Below are positions 1-11,934 of a stretch of 64,000 bases of DNA, in pieces. Position 1 is the stretch's first letter. The number at the start of each line of letters is the position of its first letter. The notes beneath the pieces were generated by a model, which saw only the letters and a program-made list of their open reading frames with translations, was not told the origin of the DNA and made no database searches. Where the stretch lies: the NCBI RefSeq assembly GCF_003096075.1, contig NZ_CP015449.1, positions 1 through 64,000 on the forward strand. The letters are read 5' to 3'. The position numbers and the translations under genes are program-made. This stretch comes from Dietzia lutea. GTDB taxonomy: Bacteria; Actinomycetota; Actinomycetes; Mycobacteriales; Mycobacteriaceae.

Positions 1-9
1 CCACCCACC

Positions 10-1515
10 GTGTCTCCTGAGCTCGAACACGTGTGGAGTGCCGTCCTCGACAGGCTCACCGATCCCGAGCTGGCCAGCGACGACAATCCCGCGCTGTCCC
101 GCCAGCAGCAGGCGTGGCTCCGCCTAGTCCAGCCGATCGCCGTGGTCAACGGCTTCGCTATGCTCGCCGCGCCGTCGGCCTTCGCCCGCGACAACATCGA
201 ATCGGTCCTGCGCGGGCCCATCACCCGCGCCCTCAGCGCACAGCTCGGCGAACCCGTCGACCTCGCCGTCAAGGTCGACACCTCCCTGGCCGGCGGGCAA
301 CCGCCCACCGATGACCCGGACGAACAGGTCATCGACGCCGACGAGATCCATCTCCCGGCCGCCGAGGAGGAGCACCCGCCCGCCACCCCGCGGCCCCGGC
401 GGATGACCGAGGAACAGATCGCCGCCGAGCGACTCCTCCACGGCAGCGACCGCGACGAGGCGCTGTCCGCCGCGACGGCTCCCGGCCTCAACGAGCGTTA
501 CACGTTCAGCGCGTTCGTCCAGGGCAACTCCAACAGGTTCGCCAGGGCCGCGGCTCTCGCCGTGGCCGAGGCGCCCGCCCGCGCCTACAACCCCCTGTTC
601 ATCTGGGGTGAATCCGGTCTCGGAAAGACCCACCTGCTCCACGCCATCGGGCACTACTCGTTGCGCATGTACTCCGAGCAGAAGGTCAAGTACGTCTCGA
701 CCGAGGAGTTCACCAACGACTTCATCAACTCCGTCCGCGACGGCCGCCAGAACATGTTCAAGAAGCGGTACCGCGAGGCGGACATCCTGCTGGTGGACGA
801 CATCCAGTTCCTGATCGGCAAGGAGCAGGTCCAGGAGGAGTTCTTCCACACCTTCAACACGATCCACAACGCGCAGAAGCAGATCGTGATCTCCTCCGAC
901 CGGCCGCCCAAGCAGCTGCAGCCCCTCGAGGACCGGCTTCGTACGCGCTTCGAGTGGGGGTTGATCACCGACATCCAGCCGCCCGAACTCGAGACACGCA
1001 TCGCGATCCTGGACAAAAAGGCGAAGTCGGAGAACTACGTCGTCCCCCGGGAGGTCCTCGAGCTCATCGCCACCCGTGTCCAGCGCAACATCCGAGAACT
1101 CGAGGGCGCGCTCATCCGCGTGGTGGCGTTCGCGTCGCTCAACGGGCACGAGATCGACGTGCCGCTCGCCGAGATCGTTCTGCGCGACGTGGTCTCCGAT
1201 GACGATTCCCTGCAGATCTCGGCGGCGACCATCATGGCGGTGACCGCGGAGTTCTTCTCCACCAGCATCGACGAACTGTGCGGCACGTCCAAGACGCGGT
1301 CGCTCTCGCGCGCGCGGCAGATCGCCATGTACCTCTGCCGCGAACTCACGGACCTCTCCCTCCCCAAGATCGGCGTCACGTTCGGCGGCAAGGACCACAC
1401 CACGGTCATGTACGCCCAGCGCAAGATCCTCAAGGAGATCAAGGACGACCGGCGTACCTACGACCAGATCCAGGAGCTCACCGCCCGGATCAAGGAGCGC
1501 TCCCGCTCGCTCTGA
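10..1515 (+). CDS. dnaA: Chromosomal replication initiator DnaA
   Basis: DnaA binds DnaA boxes at oriC, melts the origin and helps load the replicative helicase. The 501-residue protein has an N-terminal domain I, an acidic variable linker (about residues 85-150), an AAA+ domain with Walker A GESGLGKT (200-207) and Walker [10 protein letters not shown], and a C-terminal DNA-binding domain ending in the signature around [11 protein letters not shown]. The start is a GTG at the very edge of the window, so promoter and ribosome site lie outside. It leads the dnaA-oriC-dnaN-recF order normal for actinobacteria. Identification is secure; the exact start cannot be tested here. Confidence 0.98.
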   Translation: MSPELEHVWSAVLDRLTDPELASDDNPALSRQQQAWLRLVQPIAVVNGFAMLAAPSAFARDNIESVLRGPITRALSAQLGEPVDLAVKVDTSLAGGQPPTDDPDEQVIDADEIHLPAAEEEHPPATPRPRRMTEEQIAAERLLHGSDRDEALSAATAPGLNERYTFSAFVQGNSNRFARAAALAVAEAPARAYNPLFIWGESGLGKTHLLHAIGHYSLRMYSEQKVKYVSTEEFTNDFINSVRDGRQNMFKKRYREADILLVDDIQFLIGKEQVQEEFFHTFNTIHNAQKQIVISSDRPPKQLQPLEDRLRTRFEWGLITDIQPPELETRIAILDKKAKSENYVVPREVLELIATRVQRNIRELEGALIRVVAFASLNGHEIDVPLAEIVLRDVVSDDDSLQISAATIMAVTAEFFSTSIDELCGTSKTRSLSRARQIAMYLCRELTDLSLPKIGVTFGGKDHTTVMYAQRKILKEIKDDRRTYDQIQELTARIKERSRSL

Positions 1516-2175
1516 GGGCTCCTCGGACCGCCCCCTTCCCGCCACACGGGCTGATTCGTCGTGCGCGCGGTTCGTGCGGACCCCGAGGCGCCTCCACGTG
1601 CCTCCGTCACGCCTCGACGACGGCCCGAAGCCTCCCGCAGACGACCCGGGGTCGGCCCCGAGAACGTCGCCCGCGACGCCGTGTCATCCCTCCGCCACCG
1701 CCATGTCACGGCGCCTGCGACCGCGTCGCGACACAACCGAGACCCACGCGACCCCCTTCGTCACATCGTTCACAGCTGTGGACAAAGCTGTGGGATCTTG
1801 TGGACCGACGGTGGACAGAGGGTGGACGCAGACTTGTGATTCCACCGGGGCGCTCAACCAAATCACAAGAATCGACAGCGGCGTTCACACGGCGAAATCG
1901 GCGAAGACCTGTGATTACAGGGCTCGGCTCACAATTTCACAGGACCTACCACTACCTCTTATCTCTCTTGAGAGTTCTTGTAAGAAGTAGGGATGTGGAG
2001 CGGCGAGCCTGCTTGACCGGGTTCCACCGACTCCGTGTACCCACTGTCGGTGCGAGCGGTTACCCTCATGGAGACGTTCCGCCGGTCTCGGCGGGGACGC
2101 ACGGCACGACCCCCGAAACAGACCACTCGTCCAGATACCGCAGCCGGTATCCGCCCCGCCTGAAAGAGGTCATCG
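1516..2175. other. oriC: Probable oriC (dnaA-dnaN intergenic region)
   Basis: This 660-base stretch carries no convincing gene. It holds a perfect DnaA box TGTGGACAA at 1777-1785, followed by near-consensus copies on the same strand at 1799-1807 (TGTGGACCG), 1810-1818 and 1820-1828. An AT-richer tract with TTATCTCTCTTGAGAGTTCT lies at about 1960-1980 and could be the unwinding element. Position between dnaA and dnaN matches known actinobacterial origins. The dnaN promoter must also lie in the last few hundred bases. Confidence 0.85.
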
Positions 2176-3351
2176 ATGGAGATCACGGATCCGACGTTCC
2201 GCGTCACCCGCGAGGACTTCGCGGATTCCGTGGCCTGGGTCGCCCGCACGCTGCCCTCGCGGCCGTCGGTGCCGATCCTCGGCGGCGTCCTGCTCGAGGC
2301 GGACTCGGGTCTGACGATCTCGGGGTTCGACTACGAGACGTCGGCCCAGGTCTCGGTGCCCGCGGAGGTGTCCGAGCCCGGCAGCACGCTGGTGTCCGGA
2401 CGACTGTTGGCCGATATCGCCCGCGCCCTGCCCGACCGCCCGGTCGAGGTGGTGGTGACCGCGCAGAAGATGTACATCACCTGCGGTTCGGCGAAGTTCA
2501 CCCTCCCGACCATGCCGGTCGAGGACTACCCGCAGCTGCCGGCCATGCCGGAGGTCACCGGCTCCGCCGAGGTGGACGCGTTCTCGGAGGCCGTGGGCCA
2601 GGTCGTCGTCGCGGCCGGCAAGGACGACACCCTCCCGATGCTCACCGGCATCCGGATGGAGATCGAGGGCACCCGGGTCACGCTCATCGCGACCGACCGG
2701 TTCCGCCTGGCCATCCGGGAGTTCGACTGGGAGCCGGCTCGCGAGGACGTCGCCGTAGAGGTGCTCATACCGGCCAAGGCGCTGTCCGAGGTCACCCGCT
2801 CGGCCGGACACGGTGGTCGCGTCGACCTCAGCCTCGGAGCGGGTTCCGCCATCGGAGCCGAGGGCATCCTGGGTGTGCTGGTCTCCGGTCAGCGCACCAC
2901 CACTCGCCTGCTCGACGCGGAGTTCCCCAAGGTCCGGCAGCTGTTGCCGCCCCAGCACACGTCCATCGCGGTCGTCGAGGTCGACGCCCTCGTGCAGGCG
3001 ATCAAGCGAGTGGCGCTCGTCGCCGACCGTGGCGTGCAGGTCCGCATGGCGTTCAGCGAGGGCGAGCTCGCGCTCTCGGCCGGCGGCGACGACGCCGCGC
3101 AGGCCAACGAGTCACTCCGGGTGGACTTCGTCGGCGAACCGCTGACCATCGCCTTCAACCCCGGGTACCTGCTCGACGGACTGGGAAGCATCCACTCGGC
3201 CCGCGTCGCGTTCGGCTTCACGCAGCCCAGCCGCCCCGCCGTTCTGCGTCCCGCACCCGAGACCCTCCCCCAGCCGGGTGCCGACGGCGCCATCGCGCCC
3301 GTCGAGTCGGACCACACCTACCTGCTCATGCCCGTGCGCCTGCCGGGCTGA
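2176..3351 (+). CDS. dnaN: DNA polymerase III beta subunit (sliding clamp)
   Basis: The beta clamp is a dimeric ring that tethers DNA polymerase III to DNA and serves as a docking site for repair and recycling proteins. The 391-residue product has the usual three-domain clamp length and typical stretches such as RPSVPILGG near residue 29 and the C-terminal clamp end [10 protein letters not shown]. The ATG at 2176 is preceded by GAAAGAGG at a good distance. It lies between the origin and recF, as expected. Confidence 0.97.
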   Translation: MEITDPTFRVTREDFADSVAWVARTLPSRPSVPILGGVLLEADSGLTISGFDYETSAQVSVPAEVSEPGSTLVSGRLLADIARALPDRPVEVVVTAQKMYITCGSAKFTLPTMPVEDYPQLPAMPEVTGSAEVDAFSEAVGQVVVAAGKDDTLPMLTGIRMEIEGTRVTLIATDRFRLAIREFDWEPAREDVAVEVLIPAKALSEVTRSAGHGGRVDLSLGAGSAIGAEGILGVLVSGQRTTTRLLDAEFPKVRQLLPPQHTSIAVVEVDALVQAIKRVALVADRGVQVRMAFSEGELALSAGGDDAAQANESLRVDFVGEPLTIAFNPGYLLDGLGSIHSARVAFGFTQPSRPAVLRPAPETLPQPGADGAIAPVESDHTYLLMPVRLPG

Positions 3352-3376
3352 GCCCGCGACCCGGGACCGATCCGGT

Positions 3377-4609
3377 ATGCACCTGCGTCACCTCAGGCTC
3401 CTGGACTTCCGCTCCTGGCCGCTGCTCGAACTGGATCTCGAGCCGGGGGTCACCACCCTGATCGGCCGCAACGGTCACGGAAAGACAAACGTCCTCGAGG
3501 CGATCGGCGTGCTGGCCAGCCTCCGGTCCCACCGCGTCGCGGGCGACGCGCCGATGATCCGGACCGGCGCCGGGACCGCGCTCGTCGGCGCCCTCGCCCA
3601 CAACGCCGGGCGGGAACTCACCGTCGAACTCGCGCTCAACTCCGGCAAGGCCAACCGCGCGAGACTCAACACCTCACCGTGCCGCCGACTCTCCGACATC
3701 CTCGGGGTCGTCCAGTCCGTGCTCTTCGCGCCCGAGGACCTCGCCCTCGTGCGCGGCGAGCCCGCCGAGCGGCGTCGGCTGCTCGACGAGCTCATGGCCC
3801 AACGCCGACCCTCGCTCGGCGGCGACCTGGCCGAGTACTCGTCCGTGCTGCGCCAGCGCACCGCGCTGCTCAAGTCCGCGTCCGTTGCGATGCGGCGTGG
3901 CCGGCCCGAGGAATCCGCCGCCGTGCTGGACACCCTCGACGTGTGGGACGGCCGGCTGGCCGAACTCGGGGCCAGACTGGTGGTCGGGCGGATCGACCTC
4001 CTCCGGCAGCTGCGGCCCCTTGTCGTCGACGCCTATCGCGGGCTGGCCCCCGAGTCCCGCCCGGCCGATCTCACCTACCGGTTCCGCGTTGCCGACACCC
4101 CCGACGAGCCCGAGCTGACCGATCCGGAACTCGTCGAGGCGGTGCTCCTCGCGGAGCTCGGTCGGCGGCGAGGCGACGAGATCGACCGCGGCATGTCGCT
4201 CGTCGGACCGCACCGGGACGACCTCGTCCTGACTCTCGGGGACGAGCCGGCGAAGGGGTTCGCCAGCCACGGGGAGACGTGGTCGTTCGCGCTCGCCTTG
4301 CGCCTCGGCTCCCTGGAGCTGTTCCGCGCCGACGGTGCCGAACCGGTCCTCCTCCTCGACGACGTGTTCGCCGAACTCGACCGCCACCGCCGCGCCGCAC
4401 TCGCCGATGTCGCGGCCGGCGTCGAGCAGGTCCTCATCACCGCGGCGGTCGGGGAGGACGTCCCGGCCGGACTGCGCGGCGTCCGTCATGACGTCGTGAT
4501 GACGGGCGAGGGCCTGGACCGTCACTCCGCGATGACGCTGTCACGACCCCGGGACGACGAGGGCGACGACGACGAGAACACCGATACGGAAAGTGGGGGC
4601 CGGGCATGA
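3377..4609 (+). CDS. recF: DNA replication and repair protein RecF
   Basis: RecF is an SMC-like ATPase that helps load RecA at single-strand gaps. The protein has Walker A GRNGHGKT at residues 30-37, the signature region SHGETWSFALALRLGS and Walker B VLLLDDVFAELD. An in-frame ATG exists upstream at 3278 inside dnaN, but the family N-terminus (MHLRHLRLLDFRSW) begins at 3377, giving 410 residues, a normal length. A short acidic tail (DDEGDDDEN) precedes the stop. The stop overlaps the next start by four bases (ATGA), indicating translational coupling. Confidence 0.95.
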   Translation: MHLRHLRLLDFRSWPLLELDLEPGVTTLIGRNGHGKTNVLEAIGVLASLRSHRVAGDAPMIRTGAGTALVGALAHNAGRELTVELALNSGKANRARLNTSPCRRLSDILGVVQSVLFAPEDLALVRGEPAERRRLLDELMAQRRPSLGGDLAEYSSVLRQRTALLKSASVAMRRGRPEESAAVLDTLDVWDGRLAELGARLVVGRIDLLRQLRPLVVDAYRGLAPESRPADLTYRFRVADTPDEPELTDPELVEAVLLAELGRRRGDEIDRGMSLVGPHRDDLVLTLGDEPAKGFASHGETWSFALALRLGSLELFRADGAEPVLLLDDVFAELDRHRRAALADVAAGVEQVLITAAVGEDVPAGLRGVRHDVVMTGEGLDRHSAMTLSRPRDDEGDDDENTDTESGGRA

Positions 4610-5160
4610 CGGGCGGAACCGGCGGGGACGGCATAACACCGTCTGACCAGCCACAACGTGGTTATGACATTGCCAAGAAGGCGCTCGAGGAGGCCAGGGC
4701 GAAGGCGCGCGCGGAAGGCAAACAGGTCGGTCGCGGACGGACCGGCCCGGTCGGCGCGGGTCGTCGGCTGCGCAAGCGCGGGTGGACAGGCTCCGGCGCC
4801 GATCCGTGGGACCCCCAGCCGCTCGGGCGTCTCGTCGGCCAGGTCGCCAAGAAGCGCGGATGGGACGACAAGGTCACCACCGGTCGGCTCTTCGCCGAGT
4901 GGGGACGGATCGTCGGCGAGGACGTCGCGAGCCACGCGACGCCGGAGCGTCTGGAGGAGGGGATCCTCCACGTGCGGGCGTCGAGTACCGCGTGGGCCAC
5001 GCAGCTGCGGCTGATGTCCGCGGACATCCTCCGCAAGATCGCCGCAGCCATGGGACCGGGCCACGTCCGCCGGCTCAAGGTGGAGGGACCGGAGAAACCG
5101 AGTTGGCGGAAGGGCCCCCTGCATGTGTCGGGTCGCGGTCCGCGGGACACCTACGGGTGA
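4606..5160 (+). CDS. DUF721/DciA-family protein
   Basis: This 184-residue protein belongs to the DUF721 (DciA-like) family found next to recF and gyrB in actinobacteria. DciA proteins assist loading of the replicative helicase DnaB; that role is established in some bacteria and inferred here. A basic N-terminal half (about residues 20-65) precedes the conserved domain (about 70-150, including WGRIVGEDVASHATPE). It overlaps recF by four bases and is followed 86 bases later by gyrB, so it likely belongs to the dnaN-recF transcription unit. Confidence 0.85.
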   Translation: MTGGTGGDGITPSDQPQRGYDIAKKALEEARAKARAEGKQVGRGRTGPVGAGRRLRKRGWTGSGADPWDPQPLGRLVGQVAKKRGWDDKVTTGRLFAEWGRIVGEDVASHATPERLEEGILHVRASSTAWATQLRLMSADILRKIAAAMGPGHVRRLKVEGPEKPSWRKGPLHVSGRGPRDTYG

Positions 5161-5201
5161 GGGTCGGGCGTGCCCGCGGCCCGCGCGGCGGTTCCCGCAG
5201 G

Positions 5202-7367
<2,166 letters not shown>

Positions 7368-7422
7368 CCTGACGTCGGGGCAAAGGTCGATCATTCCGCC
7401 GCGATGGTGGCATGATTGCCGC

Positions 7423-8343
7423 GTGAAACAGACCACAGTCACCGGCGTGGGTCGGGCCGTTGTCGCCCTGTCGTGCGCTGCCGCGCTGGTGGTGTCCGGG
7501 TGTGGCAGCGAGGTGCTCGGACAGGGTTCGGTCGCGACCGGCCCGGTCCCCGGTACGAACCCCGACGCTCAGCCGGGGGTCGGGTCCCCTCCGCCCGGGG
7601 TCGAGCCGCCGCCGGCGGGCGCGGTGGTCGACTACCAGATCGGTGGCGCGTACGCGCCCGCCGCTGATGTCGAGGTGGTCATCCGTAATCGCTCGGAGTC
7701 GCCGGTCAACGGGGTCTATTCGGTCTGCTACCTCAACGCGTTCCAGGCACAACCCGATGAGGCCTCGGCGTGGACCGGTCGGCACGCCGATCTCGTGTTG
7801 CGCGACCCCGGCGGGGACGCGGTGGTGGACACCGAGTGGGATGAGCCGCTGTTGGACATCTCGTCCGACGCCAAGCGGTCGCGACTGGCCGCCATCGTGG
7901 ACGCGTGGCTGGCCGACTGCGCCGACCGCGGATTCCGCGCGGTCGAGCCGGACAATCTCGACTCCTGGACGCGGTCGCGGGAACGTCTGACCAGGGCGGA
8001 CGCGGTCGCGTATGCGGAGCTGCTGGCTGACCGTGCGCACGCCCGGGGCCTCGCGGTCGCGCAGAAGAACGCGGCGGAGCTGACGGACGAGGAGATCCGT
8101 CGGGTCGGTTTCGACTATGCGGTCGCCGAGGACTGCCAGCGGTATTCGTGGGGGCGGGGTTCGGAGTGCGATCGCTATCTGGCGGCGTACGGCGACCGGG
8201 TGATCGAGATCGAGTACACCGACGGCGGCACCCGGGCGTTCGAGACCGCGTGCCGTCTCCGGGGTGACCGTATCTCGGTTCTCCTGCGCGACCGGGACGT
8301 GGTGCCCCGGGGTGAGCGCGGGTACGTCAACCGCAGTTGCTGA
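7423..8343 (+). CDS. GH114-like lipoprotein (endo-alpha-1,4-galactosaminidase family)
   Basis: A 306-residue lipoprotein: signal peptide with lipobox LVVSGC (Cys27), a Pro/Gly-rich linker (about 40-66), then a TIM-barrel-type domain starting at VVDYQIGG (68-75). Conserved segments resemble GH114: an internal CYLNAF strand, EPDNLDSW (175-182, with likely catalytic acids), AVAQKN (211-216) and DYAVAEDC (231-238). GH114 includes fungal Ega3, which cleaves galactosamine-rich regions of galactosaminogalactan, and a related fold occurs in PelA. It faces the minus-strand exopolysaccharide operon and its last 17 bases overlap the spherulin-4 gene tail to tail. Likely trims or releases the polymer at the cell surface; the substrate is inferred. 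Confidence 0.75.
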   Translation: MKQTTVTGVGRAVVALSCAAALVVSGCGSEVLGQGSVATGPVPGTNPDAQPGVGSPPPGVEPPPAGAVVDYQIGGAYAPAADVEVVIRNRSESPVNGVYSVCYLNAFQAQPDEASAWTGRHADLVLRDPGGDAVVDTEWDEPLLDISSDAKRSRLAAIVDAWLADCADRGFRAVEPDNLDSWTRSRERLTRADAVAYAELLADRAHARGLAVAQKNAAELTDEEIRRVGFDYAVAEDCQRYSWGRGSECDRYLAAYGDRVIEIEYTDGGTRAFETACRLRGDRISVLLRDRDVVPRGERGYVNRSC

Positions 8344-9031
8344 CAGGGGTCGCGTCGGGGTTCAGGTATTCGACGGATCCCCACGGGTGGGGCAACCCGT
8401 CGGCGGCGAGGCCCACGTAGCCGGCACCGAGTTCGACTGACCGGTCGATGGCCTCGCGGGCGCGGTCGGGTGGGCAGTCGTAGACGAGGTGCCACACGCG
8501 CGACGGGTCGACGCCTCCCGGTGGTTCACCGGGGCCGGTCAGGTGTGTCTCGAGGTCGATCTCGCGGACGCAGGTGACGTCGAGCAGCCGGAGAATCCAC
8601 GGGTGTGGGAGCGTGCCCGGGTTCCCTGCGATGACACGGGCGCCGTCCCGGCGGAGCGCGTGGACGAGCCCGGTCAGGGGCACGATGACCCGGGCGTCGA
8701 GGTGACCGTCGGTCCCGACGCCGGACGCCACCTGATCGAGGAACACCGAGGTCACGCCGTACTCCTCCCGCCAGCGGCGGACATCGGTGCGGACGTCCCG
8801 GAGGCTGCGCCGCCCGTAGTCGGTGTCGACGTAGCCCAGGAGTGTCGGACCCCCGTCGATGGGTGTGGTGCGCAGGGCCTCGGCGAAGACCGGGTCGGTG
8901 GTGCGTCCGGGCCCGGAGTCGACGTTGACGACGACGAGGTCCGCGGCACCCGGATGCAGGACCCGCTCCCAGAGCTCGCGATCGTATGCGGGGTGGAGGT
9001 ACAGCGGCACCGCAGCGCGTGGTGTGCTCAC
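8327..9031 (-). CDS. Spherulin-4 family (GH135-like) glycoside hydrolase
   Basis: The 234-residue protein matches the spherulation-specific family 4 fold: PLYLHP (9-14), VVNVDSGPG (34-42), LGYVDTDYGRR (65-75), VTSVFLDQV (93-101) and NPGTLP (137-142). The characterised member Sph3 (GH135) of Aspergillus cuts N-acetylgalactosamine regions of galactosaminogalactan and is needed for its synthesis. The GTG at 9031 was chosen because it overlaps the stop of the upstream membrane-protein gene (GTGA). No signal peptide is visible, so a cytoplasmic site or an unusual export route must be considered. It is the last gene of the minus-strand operon. Confidence 0.82.
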   Translation of the reverse strand: MSTPRAAVPLYLHPAYDRELWERVLHPGAADLVVVNVDSGPGRTTDPVFAEALRTTPIDGGPTLLGYVDTDYGRRSLRDVRTDVRRWREEYGVTSVFLDQVASGVGTDGHLDARVIVPLTGLVHALRRDGARVIAGNPGTLPHPWILRLLDVTCVREIDLETHLTGPGEPPGGVDPSRVWHLVYDCPPDRAREAIDRSVELGAGYVGLAADGLPHPWGSVEYLNPDATPVSNCG

Positions 9032-10416
9032 CAGCTGTGGGGGTGTAGAGCCGCTGAGACCGCGTGATAGACCGCGAGGAGGCAGGCCCCGCACAGCATG
9101 GCGATCCCGACGGGTACCGGTAGTCCGAAGCGGAGCGTCGCGAATCCCAGGCAGGCGAGCGCTGAGATCCAGACCGCCTCGGCGACGCGGCCGGCCCGGA
9201 GGACGATCGCGGAACCGAAGGCGAACACGGCGAACACCGGGGCGACAACGCAGAGGACGACGATGTCCGGGACGAGTCCGGAGGCGGGGTCTTCCGCTAT
9301 TCCGAGGATCCGGTCGACGATCCACGTCGCGGAGAGGGTCGCCAGTGCGATGACCCCAAGATAGATGAGAGTCCGGACCAGGACGCCGCGGAGGACGAAC
9401 CGCCAGCGGCCGGAGCGGTAGGACAGGGACTTGAGCCGGATGCCGAGGTCCTCGATCGCCGGATCGCACAGTGCGGCGGCGAGGATGACCGCGATGGACA
9501 GCGGGATCCGGTCGTCGGAGTCGGCGAGGTTGAGCGCCAGGAGCAGCGCGGTCGACATGAGAGCGGCCTGACACGTGCCGTCGAATGCCGCGCGGATGTC
9601 GTCCCGGGAGGGCCACGCCGGCGGGAGCGGGGTAGTCATCCGGTACGTCCGGGCGGCGAGGAGGGCGCCGCCCAGGGACAGCACCCCGAGAGCGATGATC
9701 GGCACGAGCGCCGCGCCGGCGAAAGTCGCGGCGACGGCGACCGCAGCGCAGCCCGCGGCGAGTACGGTGAGCAGTCGCAGACCCCCGAGTACGGAGACGA
9801 GGGTCAGCGAAGCGGCGTACAGGGTCCACGCGCCGCAGAGTGCGGCGGTGGGCAGGGCAGGTGCGTCGCCGAGGTACCAGGTCGCAGCGGTGACGACGCC
9901 GACGAGAGGGACCGCGACGAGTGGTGCTAGGCCGACCGAGATGCGCGCAGCGCCGGGGAGATCCCCTAGGCCGACCCTTCGCCACGTGACGAAACCGAGG
10001 AGCTGTCCCAGGACCCAGCCGGAGAGGCCGGTGGCGACGATCGCGATGGACAGATCGGCGCCCACGCCGATCGCGGCGGGTGCGCAGAGCGCCATGACGA
10101 CCGCGCCGGCCAGGAGCAGGAGTGCGCGGACCCACCCCTCGCGGCGGACGCGAGGACGAACGATGGCGGTCTCGGCTGCTCCGGGGGCGAGGGCGGGGAG
10201 GGTGCGGGCGTATTCGTAGACGTCGTGGGCACCGTGTCGCCGGGCGAGCGCATCGCCGAAGCCGGACGCCTCGAGGTGGGCGGCCACGTCGAACCGGTCG
10301 ACCGCGCGCCCGACGAGGCCCTGGTGGGCCTCGGCGGGAACGGCGGCGACGACCAGCGGCCGCGCGTGCCGCGGAGACCGGCCGGGTGGATCGGGGATGA
10401 GGAAGGTCTCGCTCAT
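9028..10416 (-). CDS. Polytopic membrane protein of the exopolysaccharide operon
   Basis: A 462-residue protein with a soluble N-terminal region of about 95 residues, then some 11-12 hydrophobic segments from about residue 100 to the C-terminus. I do not recognise a named family with certainty. Size and topology resemble PelG, the membrane partner of PelF, and the membrane part of fungal Gt4C. ATG at 10416 overlaps the stop of the GT4 gene (ATGA), and its own stop overlaps the spherulin-4 start (GTGA), so the three are translationally coupled. Probable role: membrane translocation of the polymer made by the GT4 enzyme (inference from context). Confidence 0.75.
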   Translation of the reverse strand: MSETFLIPDPPGRSPRHARPLVVAAVPAEAHQGLVGRAVDRFDVAAHLEASGFGDALARRHGAHDVYEYARTLPALAPGAAETAIVRPRVRREGWVRALLLLAGAVVMALCAPAAIGVGADLSIAIVATGLSGWVLGQLLGFVTWRRVGLGDLPGAARISVGLAPLVAVPLVGVVTAATWYLGDAPALPTAALCGAWTLYAASLTLVSVLGGLRLLTVLAAGCAAVAVAATFAGAALVPIIALGVLSLGGALLAARTYRMTTPLPPAWPSRDDIRAAFDGTCQAALMSTALLLALNLADSDDRIPLSIAVILAAALCDPAIEDLGIRLKSLSYRSGRWRFVLRGVLVRTLIYLGVIALATLSATWIVDRILGIAEDPASGLVPDIVVLCVVAPVFAVFAFGSAIVLRAGRVAEAVWISALACLGFATLRFGLPVPVGIAMLCGACLLAVYHAVSAALHPHSW

Positions 10417-11930
10417 GACGCCACACTCGCGATGTACTCGAGAGCTCCACCGGTGAAGTGGTCTCTGTGAATGCCGGCGGCGATCTCGTACCAGCCCCGG
10501 AAGGTGTCGATGCAGCTGCTCAGGTCGAACGACTCCAAGGCGTGTTCCCGGCCGCGTCGGCCGGTCTGCTCGCGGAGCCGGTCGTCGGTGAGGAACCGGA
10601 GACACTCGTCTGCGAAGGCCTCGGGATTCCGCGGTGGGACCAGGCCGCCCAATCGACCGTCCCGGCCGACCGCCTCGGAGACACCTCCGACGTCGGTGTT
10701 GACGGTGACGCGCCCGCACATCATGGCTTCGATCGTGGTGAAGGGCAGGCCTTCGGACACCGACGACAGGGCGACGATCGAGCCGGCCTCGACCGCGGGG
10801 CGGGGTCCGGCGGTCGGTCCCTCCCAGGTGACGCCGTCGGCGATCCCCAGTTCGTCGATGATCTCCTCGATCGACTCCTTGTACCGGGCGTTGCCCGTCG
10901 GGCACGGCCCGAAGATCCGCAGCCGCGTGGCGGGTAGTTCCCGCCTGACCAGGGCATAGGCGCGGACGAGTGTCTCGAGGTCCTTGAGCGGGTCGATGCG
11001 GCCCACGAAGCTGATCGTGGGTACCTCGGGCTCGGGGCCGACCGGTGTCATCGTCGACACGTCCACACCGTTGCGGACGGTGTGGATCCGAGACGGGTCG
11101 GCACCGAGGCGGACGGCCCACCGTGCGTTGAAGTCGCTGACGGGGAGCAGGAGGTCGGCTTCGCTGTAGACGAGGACGCAGAAGGCCCGGAGCGCTGTGC
11201 ACACGGCGTAGCGGGCGGACCAGCCGAGCTGGGTGCCCGCCAGGGCGAGATAGCGTTCCCGCAGGTAGACGCCGTGTTCGGTGAGAATCAGCGGTACGCC
11301 GTCGCGCCACTTACGGGCGAGTCCGACCAACGCGGCGCTGCCGTTGGAGGAGGCGTGGACCACATCGACGTCGCCGAACCGGACGTCGGTGGCGCAGAGG
11401 GTGCGGTCGACGAGAGTGGCGGCTTCGACCGCATCCCCCACGCTGAGCCGGGCGGACCGGTCCAGCGCGGGGGAGTGGCCCCACCACGCGTCGAGCAGGG
11501 CCTCGGCGGAACTCTCCGACCCTAGGAGTCGGAAGAGGTCACCGCCGCCGGCCGCGAGTAGCTCGCGGAGCGCCGCGCCCAGGAGGGCTGGGTCGTGGCG
11601 CACAGTGCCGTCGGCGACCGTGATGGTCTCGGCGGGCGGCAGGATCGCCGCCCAGAGGTCGCGGAGGGCGGCCCGCACGCGGGCCCGCCTCCGCCGGGTG
11701 AGGAGCTGGCTCTCAGGGAGGCCGGCCCGGACGGGCGCCCACACCGGGTACAGGGTCGTGGACCTGACGTGACTCGGAACGGTCCAGGTGATCGGTGTGC
11801 GGCTGCCGCCCGTCAGGGTGACGACCTCCCACGTGTGGTCCGGCATCCCGGTCACCAGCTGGTCGCACCAGGTGCTGACGCCGCCGGTGTTGACGGGGTA
11901 GGTACCTTCGTTGATCAGGGCGATACGCAT
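10413..11930 (-). CDS. PelF/Gt4C-like GT4 glycosyltransferase
   Basis: A 505-residue retaining glycosyltransferase of family GT4. It starts with the PelF-type strand MRIALINEGTYPVNTGGVS, has LTEHGVYLRER in the N-terminal Rossmann domain, the inter-domain FVGRIDPLKDLETL, and the donor-site EX7E motif in SEGLPFTTIEAM. PelF uses UDP-GalNAc/GlcNAc to build Pel, and Gt4C builds galactosaminogalactan; a similar donor is inferred. The start at 11930 fits the PelF N-terminus, whereas an upstream in-frame start at 11987 would run into the deacetylase gene. Only four bases separate it from that upstream gene. Confidence 0.88.
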   Translation of the reverse strand: MRIALINEGTYPVNTGGVSTWCDQLVTGMPDHTWEVVTLTGGSRTPITWTVPSHVRSTTLYPVWAPVRAGLPESQLLTRRRRARVRAALRDLWAAILPPAETITVADGTVRHDPALLGAALRELLAAGGGDLFRLLGSESSAEALLDAWWGHSPALDRSARLSVGDAVEAATLVDRTLCATDVRFGDVDVVHASSNGSAALVGLARKWRDGVPLILTEHGVYLRERYLALAGTQLGWSARYAVCTALRAFCVLVYSEADLLLPVSDFNARWAVRLGADPSRIHTVRNGVDVSTMTPVGPEPEVPTISFVGRIDPLKDLETLVRAYALVRRELPATRLRIFGPCPTGNARYKESIEEIIDELGIADGVTWEGPTAGPRPAVEAGSIVALSSVSEGLPFTTIEAMMCGRVTVNTDVGGVSEAVGRDGRLGGLVPPRNPEAFADECLRFLTDDRLREQTGRRGREHALESFDLSSCIDTFRGWYEIAAGIHRDHFTGGALEYIASVAS

Positions 11931-11934
11931 GTCG

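Noticed and set aside
124-1545. Long open frame on the minus strand opposite dnaA
   Set aside because: High GC content makes long antisense frames common; the plus-strand frame encodes an unmistakable DnaA.
1278-3461. 727-codon plus-strand frame crossing dnaA, oriC and dnaN
   Set aside because: It runs out of frame through two known genes and the origin and gives an Arg/Pro-rich product.
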